Shown one piece after another: positions 1 through 6,962 of a stretch of DNA of 29,726 nt. Within the stretch, counting starts at the first letter, position 1. Each line of letters opens with the position of its first letter. Made by a program: the position numbers and the translations under genes. The notes under the pieces are model-generated. The model was not told the DNA's origin and made no database searches. It saw nothing but the letters and a program-made list of their open reading frames with translations. This DNA comes from an uncultured Lactobacillus sp. (GTDB lineage Bacteria > Bacillota > Bacilli > Lactobacillales > Lactobacillaceae): positions 1 to 29,726 of the forward strand of contig NZ_CABUIW010000027.1 of the NCBI RefSeq assembly GCF_902491705.1, read 5' to 3'.

Positions 1-117
1 GCTCAAGCTATAGAGGAATATATCAAATACTATAACGAAGAAAGGATAAAGAGCAGATTAAAAGGCTTAACTCCGAAAGAATATCGGAATCAAGCCTCTA
101 TTAATCCTATGTTTTAA
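1..117 (+). CDS. IS3-family (IS150-group) transposase OrfB, 3' end only
   Basis: This is the last 38 codons of an open frame that enters from outside the window and ends with TAA at 115-117. The peptide ends with a YNEERIKSRLKGLTPKEYR-type motif, which is the characteristic C-terminus of the IS3-family DDE integrase (OrfB) in the IS150 group, just after the last catalytic Glu region. The catalytic DDE residues themselves lie outside the window. An IS-type terminal inverted repeat follows 2 bases after the stop, which supports the call. Only the right end of the element is seen, so it cannot be judged whether the element is intact or active. Confidence 0.8.
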   Translation, partial: AQAIEEYIKYYNEERIKSRLKGLTPKEYRNQASINPMF

Positions 118-119
118 AA

Positions 120-144
120 TGTCTACTTTTTAGGTCCCACTTCA
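120..144 (+). repeat. Right terminal inverted repeat of the IS element
   Basis: 25 bp beginning TGTCTACTTTTT and ending GGTCCCACTTCA, placed 2 bases beyond the transposase stop. The last three bases (TCA) read as TGA on the minus strand, and this provides the stop codon of the interrupted DUF624-like gene. Confidence 0.7.
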
Positions 145-360
145 TTTTCGTTTACTTAAATTTACTTTTTTATTTTTAAGATAAACTCTAATCGAATCTC
201 TTTGATCTTCTGGTTGCATCATATAGCTCGTAAGTAAACAACTTACATCTAATATGCCATAGACAAGAAAGTTTTTAATTAAAATCCACCATGTCATTAG
301 AGTTAAGCGAACACATTCATAAAATCGTTCAACTAACCAAATTATTTTCTTACGAGTCAT
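142..360 (-). pseudogene. DUF624/YesL-like membrane protein, 3' part cut off by IS insertion
   Basis: A 72-residue frame starting at ATG 358-360, 16 bases downstream of the MalG-type permease stop and in the same direction, so it is the last gene of the sugar transporter operon. The N-terminus (ERFYECVRLTLMTWWILIKN followed by a second hydrophobic stretch) resembles the first membrane hairpin of DUF624/YesL proteins. These are usually about 200 residues, have several membrane segments and sit beside oligosaccharide ABC transporters. The match is by pattern and not by alignment. The frame ends at a TGA formed by the IS terminal repeat, so roughly two thirds of the expected protein is missing. 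The ribosome site is weak (TAGGT). Most likely a nonfunctional fragment; a short native protein is less likely. Confidence 0.6.
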
Positions 361-376
361 TTTTTAACCTACTTCT

Positions 377-1246
377 TTACTTAACGGCACCAGCCATACT
401 ATTGTAAATATACTTTTGTAAGAACAAGAATAAGATAAATACAGGTACAACTACAATTACAACACCTGCTAAGATAACAGCCCAGTTAGTTCCGAAAGGA
501 CCTTTGAACGCATACAAAGCAGTTGATACAACAGCCAAGTTTGGATCTGGCATGTAAAGTAATGGGTTGTAGAAGTCGTTATAAATACCAACACCTGAAA
601 TTATTAAAACAGTGGTAATTGGAGCTGACAGTAATGGCAAAATAATCTTCCAAAATACTTGGAAATAATTTGCTCCTTCCAAATATGCAGATTCATCTAG
701 AGAAACAGAAATATTATCAAGATACTGCATGAAGATAAAGATCGACATAGCATCAGTACCAAGGTTCAAGATAATAACTGACCAGATCTTATTAAATAAA
801 CCCATACCGTTAATAATCTGGAATGTGGCAACCTGCTGAGTAATACCAGGGATCATCATAGCTAAAACAAAGAGCGTAATGATAGCTGTCTTCAATTTAA
901 AATCAAATCTACTAATTGCATAGGCAAACATTGAACAAAGTAAGATTTTACCAGCCATTGAAATCACTTCAATGATAGCAGTATTCTTAAAACCTGTTAG
1001 CATCCCACCTTGAATAAATGCTGTTTTATAGTTTTCAAATGTCCAGTGTTTAGGCAAAGCTAAAACACTTGAGTGAGCAAATTCTGAACCAGTCTTAAAT
1101 GAACCAAATATAACAACTATAACTGGAACGATAGCAATGATAGCGCCTATTACTAATATCAGATATTTAAAGAAAGCGGCAATGCCCTTTCTTATTTTTT
1201 CTCTTTTTTCAAGAGATCTATCCAATGATTCGTCTTTAGTACTCAT
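377..1246 (-). CDS. msmG: Carbohydrate ABC transporter permease, MalG/MsmG type
   Basis: Inner membrane subunit of an oligosaccharide importer, paired with the MalF-type permease encoded just upstream. The protein (289 aa from the ATG) has about six hydrophobic segments. It carries the cytoplasmic EAA loop (SAYLEGANYFQVFWKIILPLL, about residues 190-210) that contacts the ATPase, where the consensus is EAAxxDGAxxxxxFxxIxxP. An in-frame TTG lies one codon earlier at 1249, but GAGGAG is 8 bases from the ATG at 1246, so the ATG is preferred. The upstream permease stop overlaps it as TGATG, which implies translational coupling. The family is certain. The msmG symbol is given by analogy with the raffinose-type MSM system, because the true sugar is inferred from the neighbouring alpha-galactosidase. 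Confidence 0.9.
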   Translation of the reverse strand: MSTKDESLDRSLEKREKIRKGIAAFFKYLILVIGAIIAIVPVIVVIFGSFKTGSEFAHSSVLALPKHWTFENYKTAFIQGGMLTGFKNTAIIEVISMAGKILLCSMFAYAISRFDFKLKTAIITLFVLAMMIPGITQQVATFQIINGMGLFNKIWSVIILNLGTDAMSIFIFMQYLDNISVSLDESAYLEGANYFQVFWKIILPLLSAPITTVLIISGVGIYNDFYNPLLYMPDPNLAVVSTALYAFKGPFGTNWAVILAGVVIVVVPVFILFLFLQKYIYNSMAGAVK

Positions 1247-2136
1247 CAATGTCTCTCCTCTCTTTCATCTGTAACCATCTTCTGGATCCAAGATACGACA
1301 ATAACAATAAACAGTAAGATGATAGCCATTGCAGAAGCAACACCTACATGGTTGTATTCAAAGGCCGTATCAATAGTCTTAATTACGAAGGTCATAGTAC
1401 CATTAGCACCGCCCGTCATAATATATGGAATTTCGAATACTGAAATCGCACCACTTACACCCAAGATGACGTTAATAAAGATAATGTTTTTAATAGCTGG
1501 CATAATGATATATCTAAATTGTTGCCATTTATTAGCACCATCAATTTCAGCAGCTTCATAAACTTCTGGGTCAATAGCTTGCATTGATCCCAAAAAGATA
1601 ATGAAGTTAATTCCTGTGTAACGCCAGATTGATGTGAAGGCTAACGAGATATTATTAATTGCACGGTTACCAAGCCAAAGTTGAATTTGACCACCTAATC
1701 CAAACATATTCATTAAAGTATCTAAAGTACCATCTGGTTTAAAGAAGTACATAAAGATAAAACCAATAGCAACACCATTCATTAGGTATGGGAAGAACAA
1801 TACACCCTTCCAAAAGTTTGCAAATTTAACCTTAAATGACAAAATTGTTGCGAATAATAAGGCAACTGCCAATTGAATAAAAGTTGCTACAAAGTAGTAC
1901 AAACTACTCTTAAATACTGTGAAGTATTCTGGATTTGTTAAAACTAATTTATAGTTCGATAGTCCTACCCAATGCTTAACTGGACTAATTCCATCCCAAT
2001 CAGTAAAACTGTATTGAATCATTTTTAACAATGGATAGTATGAAAAAGTTAAAAGCAACAATACAGGAATAATCGTAAAGAGAACAATGATGAGCTTGCG
2101 TTGCAATTTAACATTGTCATTGAGTTTCTTAAACAT
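1246..2136 (-). CDS. msmF: Carbohydrate ABC transporter permease, MalF/MsmF type
   Basis: 296-residue membrane subunit of the same oligosaccharide importer. It shows an N-terminal membrane segment (about residues 17-35), a periplasm-side stretch typical of MalF proteins (SFTDWDGISP, then WVGLSNYKLVL), and an EAA loop (VYEAAEIDGANKWQQFRYII, about residues 192-212). The start ATG at 2136 has AGAGGTGA at good distance. A stem-loop separates it from the binding-protein gene upstream, which probably lowers permease expression relative to the binding protein. The family is firm and the sugar specificity is inferred. Confidence 0.9.
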   Translation of the reverse strand: MFKKLNDNVKLQRKLIIVLFTIIPVLLLLTFSYYPLLKMIQYSFTDWDGISPVKHWVGLSNYKLVLTNPEYFTVFKSSLYYFVATFIQLAVALLFATILSFKVKFANFWKGVLFFPYLMNGVAIGFIFMYFFKPDGTLDTLMNMFGLGGQIQLWLGNRAINNISLAFTSIWRYTGINFIIFLGSMQAIDPEVYEAAEIDGANKWQQFRYIIMPAIKNIIFINVILGVSGAISVFEIPYIMTGGANGTMTFVIKTIDTAFEYNHVGVASAMAIILLFIVIVVSWIQKMVTDEREERH

Positions 2137-2160
2137 TTTAATTATTTCACCTCTTAAAAG

Positions 2161-2190
2161 AAAAGCTGAAGTATGCGTTACTTCAGTTTT
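2161..2190 (-). terminator. Intercistronic stem-loop between binding protein and permease genes
   Basis: Perfect 8-bp arms CTGAAGTA (2166-2173) and TACTTCAG (2179-2186) with a 5-base loop. On the minus-strand RNA it is followed by TTTTCTTTT and then the msmF ribosome site. It can act as a partial terminator or as an RNA stabiliser at the 3' end of the binding-protein message. That is the usual way ABC operons make more binding protein than permease. Confidence 0.6.
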
Positions 2191-2208
2191 CCAAGTGATA
2201 ACTTTTTA

Positions 2209-3531
2209 CTATTTCTTAACGTTCTTTTCGACGGCTGCCCCCCACTTCTTATTCAAGTTATTCATAATTTGATCAAAGCTTTGTTTGTTGTTACCTAAAG
2301 CAGAGTCAATAACATTTTGTTCAAGAGTACCATTTTGGTCACCGATTTGAGCATCATTTTGAACAGCTGCCATTAAACCTTCTTCACCCTTTGGAGCTGG
2401 AGCTTGTTGAATCAATTTAACATGTGCAGTTTTCAAAGATTGAACAGCTGCTGGGAATGGACGACCTTTTCTACTTGGAATACCGCCACCAATTTTGGCG
2501 TAATCAGAATCGTCAACTAACCAATTAATAAATGTACGAGAAGCTTTAGGATACTTACTATAACGGCTGATTGCTAATGCATAGTCAGGACCCCAACTTG
2601 CATATTGTTGGCCGTTCTTAGCAGTCATAGGGAATGCTAAGAACTTAATGTCATTAGCATTTTTCTTATTCTTAGCTTGAATTTGGCTAATTGCCCAACT
2701 ACCTAAAACCATACAGCCGATCTTGCCATCAGCCATATCTTGTTTAGATTGTTCCCAATCTGAAGTAGTAGGATCTTTTTCAATTAATTTATCTTTAGAA
2801 ATAGTGTAAAGAGTCTTCATCAATGTGTTTAAAGTTTTGCCTTTAGCATATGGTGTCTTATCTTTCATTTCCTTATTAATATATTCTGGATCACCAGAAG
2901 CACCAATCTTAACTCCGTCCCAGTTAGTTAATGCCCAAGTTGCAGCATAGTTAGTATATAGAGGAATTACTCCCTTTTCCTTAGATTTAATAGCTTTCAA
3001 ATCACTAATAAATTCTTCTGGTGTCTTAGGATATTTCTTAACACCTGCTTTTTGGAAGACCTTCCAGTTAACAACCATACCTTGAGCATCCATTTGTGTT
3101 GGCAAACCATAAACCTTGCCATCATATGATGAATTAGCTAAACCGTAATACTTTTTGGAAAGTAATTTTTCACTACCCATATCTACAAAGTAATGAGGAC
3201 GGTCTTTAGGTTGAATACTGTTTGACATCAAAAGAACATCACCATAGTTCTTTGAGTTCATACGAGTCTTAATACCACCCTCGTAATCTGTCAAAGTTTG
3301 AATATTTACTTTAATATTTGGATATTTCTTATTGAATTTAGCGATAATTTTCTTCCAAGTACCATCATGTTGCCAATCAGTATGGTTATTAATAAAAGTA
3401 ACTTGACCTGATGTAGCGCTATCTTGATTACCACTCTTATTACCACAGGCACTTAAACCAACGGCTACAGCGGTAATTGCTGCAAAACTAGCAATACCTT
3501 TAAGTACCGCTTTAAATTTACCTTTACCCAT
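2209..3531 (-). CDS. msmE: Sugar ABC transporter substrate-binding lipoprotein, MsmE type
   Basis: 440-residue extracellular solute-binding protein of family 1 that captures the oligosaccharide for the importer. It has a lipoprotein signal: a Lys-rich start, a hydrophobic core and lipobox LSAC with the lipidated Cys at residue 29. The mature part has the long alpha/beta two-lobe pattern of cluster B binding proteins, including WALTNWDG, MVLGSWAISQ and the hinge-region GPDYALAISRYSKYP. The start ATG at 3531 has GAGGAT upstream. It is the first gene of the minus-strand arm, followed by two permeases. No ATPase is on this arm; the MsmK-type ATPase gene is on the divergent arm. Confidence 0.92.
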   Translation of the reverse strand: MGKGKFKAVLKGIASFAAITAVAVGLSACGNKSGNQDSATSGQVTFINNHTDWQHDGTWKKIIAKFNKKYPNIKVNIQTLTDYEGGIKTRMNSKNYGDVLLMSNSIQPKDRPHYFVDMGSEKLLSKKYYGLANSSYDGKVYGLPTQMDAQGMVVNWKVFQKAGVKKYPKTPEEFISDLKAIKSKEKGVIPLYTNYAATWALTNWDGVKIGASGDPEYINKEMKDKTPYAKGKTLNTLMKTLYTISKDKLIEKDPTTSDWEQSKQDMADGKIGCMVLGSWAISQIQAKNKKNANDIKFLAFPMTAKNGQQYASWGPDYALAISRYSKYPKASRTFINWLVDDSDYAKIGGGIPSRKGRPFPAAVQSLKTAHVKLIQQAPAPKGEEGLMAAVQNDAQIGDQNGTLEQNVIDSALGNNKQSFDQIMNNLNKKWGAAVEKNVKK

Positions 3532-3576
3532 ATTTTAAAATCCTCGATTCTACAGAATAATTCTCTCCGAACTTTT

Positions 3577-3590
3577 TAAAAGCGCTTTCA
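3577..3590 (-). promoter_or_regulatory. cre-like CcpA box in the msmE leader
   Basis: TGAAAGCGCTTTTA on the minus strand, with the perfect core AAAGCGCTTT. It differs from the cre consensus TGWAANCGNTNWCA only near the last positions. It lies about 17 bases downstream of the likely msmE -10 box, where CcpA binding would block elongation or clearance. Carbon catabolite repression of the transporter is inferred. Confidence 0.7.
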
Positions 3591-3606
3591 GTTTGATTAC
3601 GGTTTT

Positions 3607-3634
3607 AATATAGCACTTGTTTTTTCATTTGCAA
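3607..3634 (-). promoter_or_regulatory. Predicted promoter of msmEFG
   Basis: Minus-strand TTGCAA (3629-3634), a 16-base spacer, then TATATT (3607-3612). It is followed by the cre-like box and by the msmE ribosome site. It is the best sigma-A match in this intergenic region on that strand. Confidence 0.5.
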
Positions 3635-3640
3635 AGTCTT

Positions 3641-3661
3641 TGTAAACACATAATGTTTACA
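3641..3661. promoter_or_regulatory. 21-bp palindromic operator between the divergent sugar promoters
   Basis: TGTAAACA (3641-3648), five bases, then TGTTTACA (3654-3661): perfect 8-bp arms. It sits immediately upstream of the predicted msmE -35 box and about 22 bases upstream of the esterase -35 box, a position suited to a dimeric activator or repressor serving both arms. It lacks the central CG of a cre box, so it is probably the site of a pathway-specific regulator not encoded in the window. Confidence 0.55.
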
Positions 3662-3683
3662 TGCGGTTTATTTTAATAATCTC

Positions 3684-3713
3684 TTGACAAAGTGCATTAT
3701 ATAGCAATATATT
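3684..3713 (+). promoter_or_regulatory. Predicted promoter of the esterase/alpha-galactosidase/ATPase arm
   Basis: Perfect -35 TTGACA (3684-3689), an 18-base spacer and TATATT (3708-3713). The likely start of transcription falls near 3720, directly on the second cre-like box. Confidence 0.65.
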
Positions 3714-3719
3714 AACTCT

Positions 3720-3733
3720 TGTAAGCGAATACA
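3720..3733 (+). promoter_or_regulatory. cre-like CcpA box at the esterase transcription start
   Basis: TGTAAGCGAATACA fits the cre consensus TGWAANCGNTNWCA with one mismatch (A for T after the central CGN). It lies at about +1 of the predicted plus-strand promoter, the usual position for CcpA repression. A wider CTTGTA/TACAAG inverted repeat encloses it (3718-3735). Confidence 0.6.
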
Positions 3734-3779
3734 AGTAAGCTTAATAAACAGTTATATTTACATATACATGGAGGCTGTT

Positions 3780-4724
3780 TTGGTAAACGTAAACAATTTT
3801 AAAAATTATCTTGGTTTAGGTAAAAAGCCAGATGATTTTAATGACCTATGGAATAAAGGAAAAAAAGAAGTAGATTCATTAGGTACTTCCTATGAATTAA
3901 AGCAAGTTAATCTTCCTTCTCACGTTGCTAACTTCTATCATCTATACTTCACAGGAATCAGCGGAGCTCGTGTTCATGCTCAGCTAGTTGTTCCTAAGAA
4001 TATAGAGGGAAAACATCCCGGCGTATTGCTTTTTCACGGTTATCACTGCGATAGCGGTGATTTTCAAGATAAAGTTGGCTGGGCGGCTGAAGGATTTGTT
4101 TCCTTAGCACTTGATTGTCGCGGTCAAGGAGGATTATCAGAAGATAACGTAGCTGTTAAAGGTGACATTTTAAACGGCTTAATTATTCGAGGCGTTGAAG
4201 AATGGAATCCAGAAAAGCTTTACTACTATCGTGTATTTTTGGATACCTATCAAGCAGCACATATCTTAATGTCAATGGAGCACGTTGATGAACATAAGAT
4301 TTTTGCTCAAGGTGCTTCACAAGGCGGTGGCTTATCAATAGCTTGTGCCGGACTTGTTCCAGAAATTTATAAAGTTCAAGTAGCCTATCCTTTCTTATCT
4401 GATTACAGAAAGGCATACCAATATGGTCCAAACACTGCTTTTAGTGAATTAAGCTACTGGTTCAAATATCGTGATCCGCTTCATAAAAAAGAAGAAGAAT
4501 TCTTCAATTTACTTGATTACATTGATATCAAGTATTTAGCAGAAAATATTAAAGCCCAAGTCATTTGGGAGATCGGTGGTAGCGATCAACTTGTACCACC
4601 TGAAACACAAATGGCCGCATATAACAGGATCAAATCTAAGAAACAACTTTATGTTGAACCTGAATACGGCCATGAATATCTCCCTCACTTAGGTGATGAG
4701 ACAAGGAGTTTTTTCATTGAATAA
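3780..4724 (+). CDS. Acetyl esterase, AXE1/cephalosporin-C deacetylase family
   Basis: Alpha/beta-hydrolase of the acetyl xylan esterase (AXE1, CE7-like) family, expected to remove acetyl groups from sugars in the cytoplasm; there is no signal peptide. The triad is visible: Ser180 in GASQGGG, Asp269 in GGSDQLVPP and His298 in YGHEYLP. The family RGQGG motif follows LALDC. Length (314 aa) fits the family. The start is taken as TTG 3780 because GGAGG at 3770-3774 is 5 bases away. The in-frame ATG at 3768 overlaps that ribosome site and has none of its own, and would add four residues (MEAV, with the TTG then read as Leu). It heads the plus-strand arm and overlaps the alpha-galactosidase start by 8 bases, so deacetylation and galactosyl hydrolysis are probably linked steps. 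The natural substrate is unknown. Confidence 0.88.
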   Translation: MVNVNNFKNYLGLGKKPDDFNDLWNKGKKEVDSLGTSYELKQVNLPSHVANFYHLYFTGISGARVHAQLVVPKNIEGKHPGVLLFHGYHCDSGDFQDKVGWAAEGFVSLALDCRGQGGLSEDNVAVKGDILNGLIIRGVEEWNPEKLYYYRVFLDTYQAAHILMSMEHVDEHKIFAQGASQGGGLSIACAGLVPEIYKVQVAYPFLSDYRKAYQYGPNTAFSELSYWFKYRDPLHKKEEEFFNLLDYIDIKYLAENIKAQVIWEIGGSDQLVPPETQMAAYNRIKSKKQLYVEPEYGHEYLPHLGDETRSFFIE

Positions 4725-6942
4725 TCTAATTTACATTAATAAAGACCAATTAGAGTTTCACCTAACTAACGGTCATATCTCTTACATCATGAAAGTAATG
4801 CCCAAAATTAAGCAACTTGAATCTGTTTATTTTGGTAAAGCCGTTCATGTCACAAAAGATTTACACAATTTAGATGAATATGAACCAGGATCTGGCTGTC
4901 AATTATTCCCTGAAACAGGTATTGCATCACTAGAACATAGACGTCAAGAATATCCTACTTATGGGACTACCGATTTTAGAAAGCCAGCTTTTGAAATTAA
5001 ATACGAAGATGGTGACAAAATTAGTAATTTCCAATTCGACGGCTATCAAGTGTTACATGGCTTGCCTTATTACAAAGATATGCCACATGTCCGCTATGCA
5101 GACGATGCCGAAACGCTAGTGATTTTGCTCAAGGATCAATATAGCGATCTAGAATTAAAACTTAATTACTCAATCTTCCCTGATCTTGACATTATCGTAA
5201 GAAATGCGGAATTCTTTAATCCTGGTCAAAATCAATATCATCTTTTAGCAGCAAAAAGCGCCAGCATCGATTTGCCAACTACAAATTATGACTTGATCAC
5301 TTTAAATGGGGCTTGGGCACGTGAACGTCATGTTAACCGCACTCCACTTCGTCCAGGTATTCAGGAAATCGGTTCAGTACGTGGCGCTACTGGACACATC
5401 CACGATCCATTCATTGCTCTGGCTGATAAAAATACAACTCAAAATCTTGGCAACGTCATCGGTATGACACTAATGTATTCTGGCAACCATCAAGAAACAA
5501 TCGATGTTAATACATACGGCGTAACAAGAGTCATGACAGGAATTAGCGATGCAGATTTTGATTGGGTTCTTGAACCAATGTCCAACTTCGTTACCCCGCA
5601 AGCTGTACTTAGCTTCTCAGACCAAGGCTTCAACGGTTTAAGTCACAATTATCATGATTTAATTCGCGATCACATTATTGAAAAGCGTTGGCAAAAACCT
5701 GAACGCCCTGTCCTAATCAATAACTGGGAAGCTACCTACTATGACTTCAACGAAGAGAAATTACTTGAATTAGCTAAAAATGCTAAGGATATTGGTTGTG
5801 ACCTCTTCGTTTTAGATGATGGTTGGTTCGGTCACCGCATGAGCGATACAGGTTCAATGGGCGATTGGGAAGTCGATCGACAAAAGTTACCTAAAGGTTT
5901 AGATCACTTAGTTGAGCAAATTCATAAGTTAGACATGAAATTCGGCTTATGGTTTGAACCTGAAGCTTTATCAATGGATACCGACCTCTACAAAGAACAT
6001 GCTAGTTGGCTACTCGGTAACAACAAAAAGCATTTATCGCAAGGTCGTAATCAATACCTAGTTGACTTTGCAAATCCTGCTGCAGTTAACTTCTTGTTCA
6101 AAAAGATGAGTAAGATTATCGATAAAATTCATCCTGATTACATTAAATGGGATATGAACAGAAATATTACTGAACCATATTCAAATTACTTGCCTAAGGA
6201 TGAACAAGGAGAAGTCTTCCACCGCTACATTTTAGGTGTTTACCACCTCTACCAAATGCTTACGGAGAAATATCCTGATATTCTTTTTGAATCTTGTGCT
6301 GGTGGCGGTGGACGATATGATTTAGCAATGTTCTACTACGCTCCACAAGCTTGGACTAGTGATGATACTGATGCATATGAACGCTGGCAAATTCAAACTG
6401 GTACCTCATATGTTTACCCACCTGCTGTGATGGGGGCTCACGTTTCAATCGTACCTAACCATCAAACAGGACGCGTCACTCCCCTGCATTCTCGCGTGAA
6501 CATCGCAATGTTTGGTACATACGGTTATGAATTTGATTTAACTCAATTAAATTCTGAAGAAAAAGAAGAACTAAAAAAAGGAACTGAACAGTTCCATCAT
6601 TTCCACGATTTAATTTTTAAAGGTGATTTTTATCGATTAGAACCAAGTGATTCAAATCACGGTGCATGGGAAGTTAACTCTAAAGATAAAAAGCACGCGG
6701 TAATCTGCTACTTCTATGGGCTAAGCGAGCCAAATCATGGCTACTATCACGTTAAACTAGCAGGCCTTGATCCAGATAAATTATATGAAATCAACGGTAA
6801 GCGCAAGCTTTATGGCGATGAACTAATGAATATCGGCTTGCCTTTGACAGAAGATTTCAGAAATCAAGAAGACAAATATTGGTCTCAACCTAAAGCAGAT
6901 TTTGATACTAAAATTTTTGAATTAAAAGCAATTGATGAATAA
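4717..6942 (+). CDS. melA: Alpha-galactosidase, glycoside hydrolase family 36
   Basis: Cytoplasmic retaining alpha-galactosidase that splits terminal alpha-1,6-galactose from melibiose, raffinose and related oligosaccharides. From TTG 4717 it has 741 residues, the usual length of tetrameric bacterial GH36 enzymes. The nucleophile is Asp479 in KWDMNRN, and the acid/base is expected at Asp549 in the SDDTDA motif. The conserved Cys/Gly motif ESCAGGGGRYDLAM is present, and an N-terminal beta-sandwich precedes the barrel. AAGGAG at 4703-4708 is 8 bases before TTG 4717. The in-frame ATG pair at 4693/4696 lies inside the esterase gene upstream of that site and has no good site of its own. Neighbouring esterase and MsmK-type ATPase genes point to uptake and breakdown of (possibly acetylated) galacto-oligosaccharides. 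Confidence 0.95.
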   Translation: MNNLIYINKDQLEFHLTNGHISYIMKVMPKIKQLESVYFGKAVHVTKDLHNLDEYEPGSGCQLFPETGIASLEHRRQEYPTYGTTDFRKPAFEIKYEDGDKISNFQFDGYQVLHGLPYYKDMPHVRYADDAETLVILLKDQYSDLELKLNYSIFPDLDIIVRNAEFFNPGQNQYHLLAAKSASIDLPTTNYDLITLNGAWARERHVNRTPLRPGIQEIGSVRGATGHIHDPFIALADKNTTQNLGNVIGMTLMYSGNHQETIDVNTYGVTRVMTGISDADFDWVLEPMSNFVTPQAVLSFSDQGFNGLSHNYHDLIRDHIIEKRWQKPERPVLINNWEATYYDFNEEKLLELAKNAKDIGCDLFVLDDGWFGHRMSDTGSMGDWEVDRQKLPKGLDHLVEQIHKLDMKFGLWFEPEALSMDTDLYKEHASWLLGNNKKHLSQGRNQYLVDFANPAAVNFLFKKMSKIIDKIHPDYIKWDMNRNITEPYSNYLPKDEQGEVFHRYILGVYHLYQMLTEKYPDILFESCAGGGGRYDLAMFYYAPQAWTSDDTDAYERWQIQTGTSYVYPPAVMGAHVSIVPNHQTGRVTPLHSRVNIAMFGTYGYEFDLTQLNSEEKEELKKGTEQFHHFHDLIFKGDFYRLEPSDSNHGAWEVNSKDKKHAVICYFYGLSEPNHGYYHVKLAGLDPDKLYEINGKRKLYGDELMNIGLPLTEDFRNQEDKYWSQPKADFDTKIFELKAIDE

Positions 6943-6962
6943 CTAAGATTGGAGAAATAAAA

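Larger units (their letters stand above)
1..144 (+). mobile_element. Right end of an IS3-family insertion sequence (IS1223/IS150-like)
   Basis: The transposase C-terminus is followed by a 25-bp terminal repeat at 120-144 that starts TGTCTACTTTTTAGG and ends CCCACTTCA. Read outward-in from the element end it is TGAAGTGGGACC, with the terminal TG...CA expected of IS150-group elements. The element has landed inside the last gene of the sugar transporter operon on the opposite strand. The left end and the target-site duplication are outside the window, so the duplication cannot be checked here. Confidence 0.75.

Noticed and set aside
3641..3661. Third cre box at the sugar divergon
   Set aside because: The palindrome lacks the central CG and has a 5-base spacer, so it does not fit CcpA sites.
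3768..3779. ATG as start of the esterase
   Set aside because: It overlaps the GGAGG that fits the downstream TTG, and has no ribosome site of its own.
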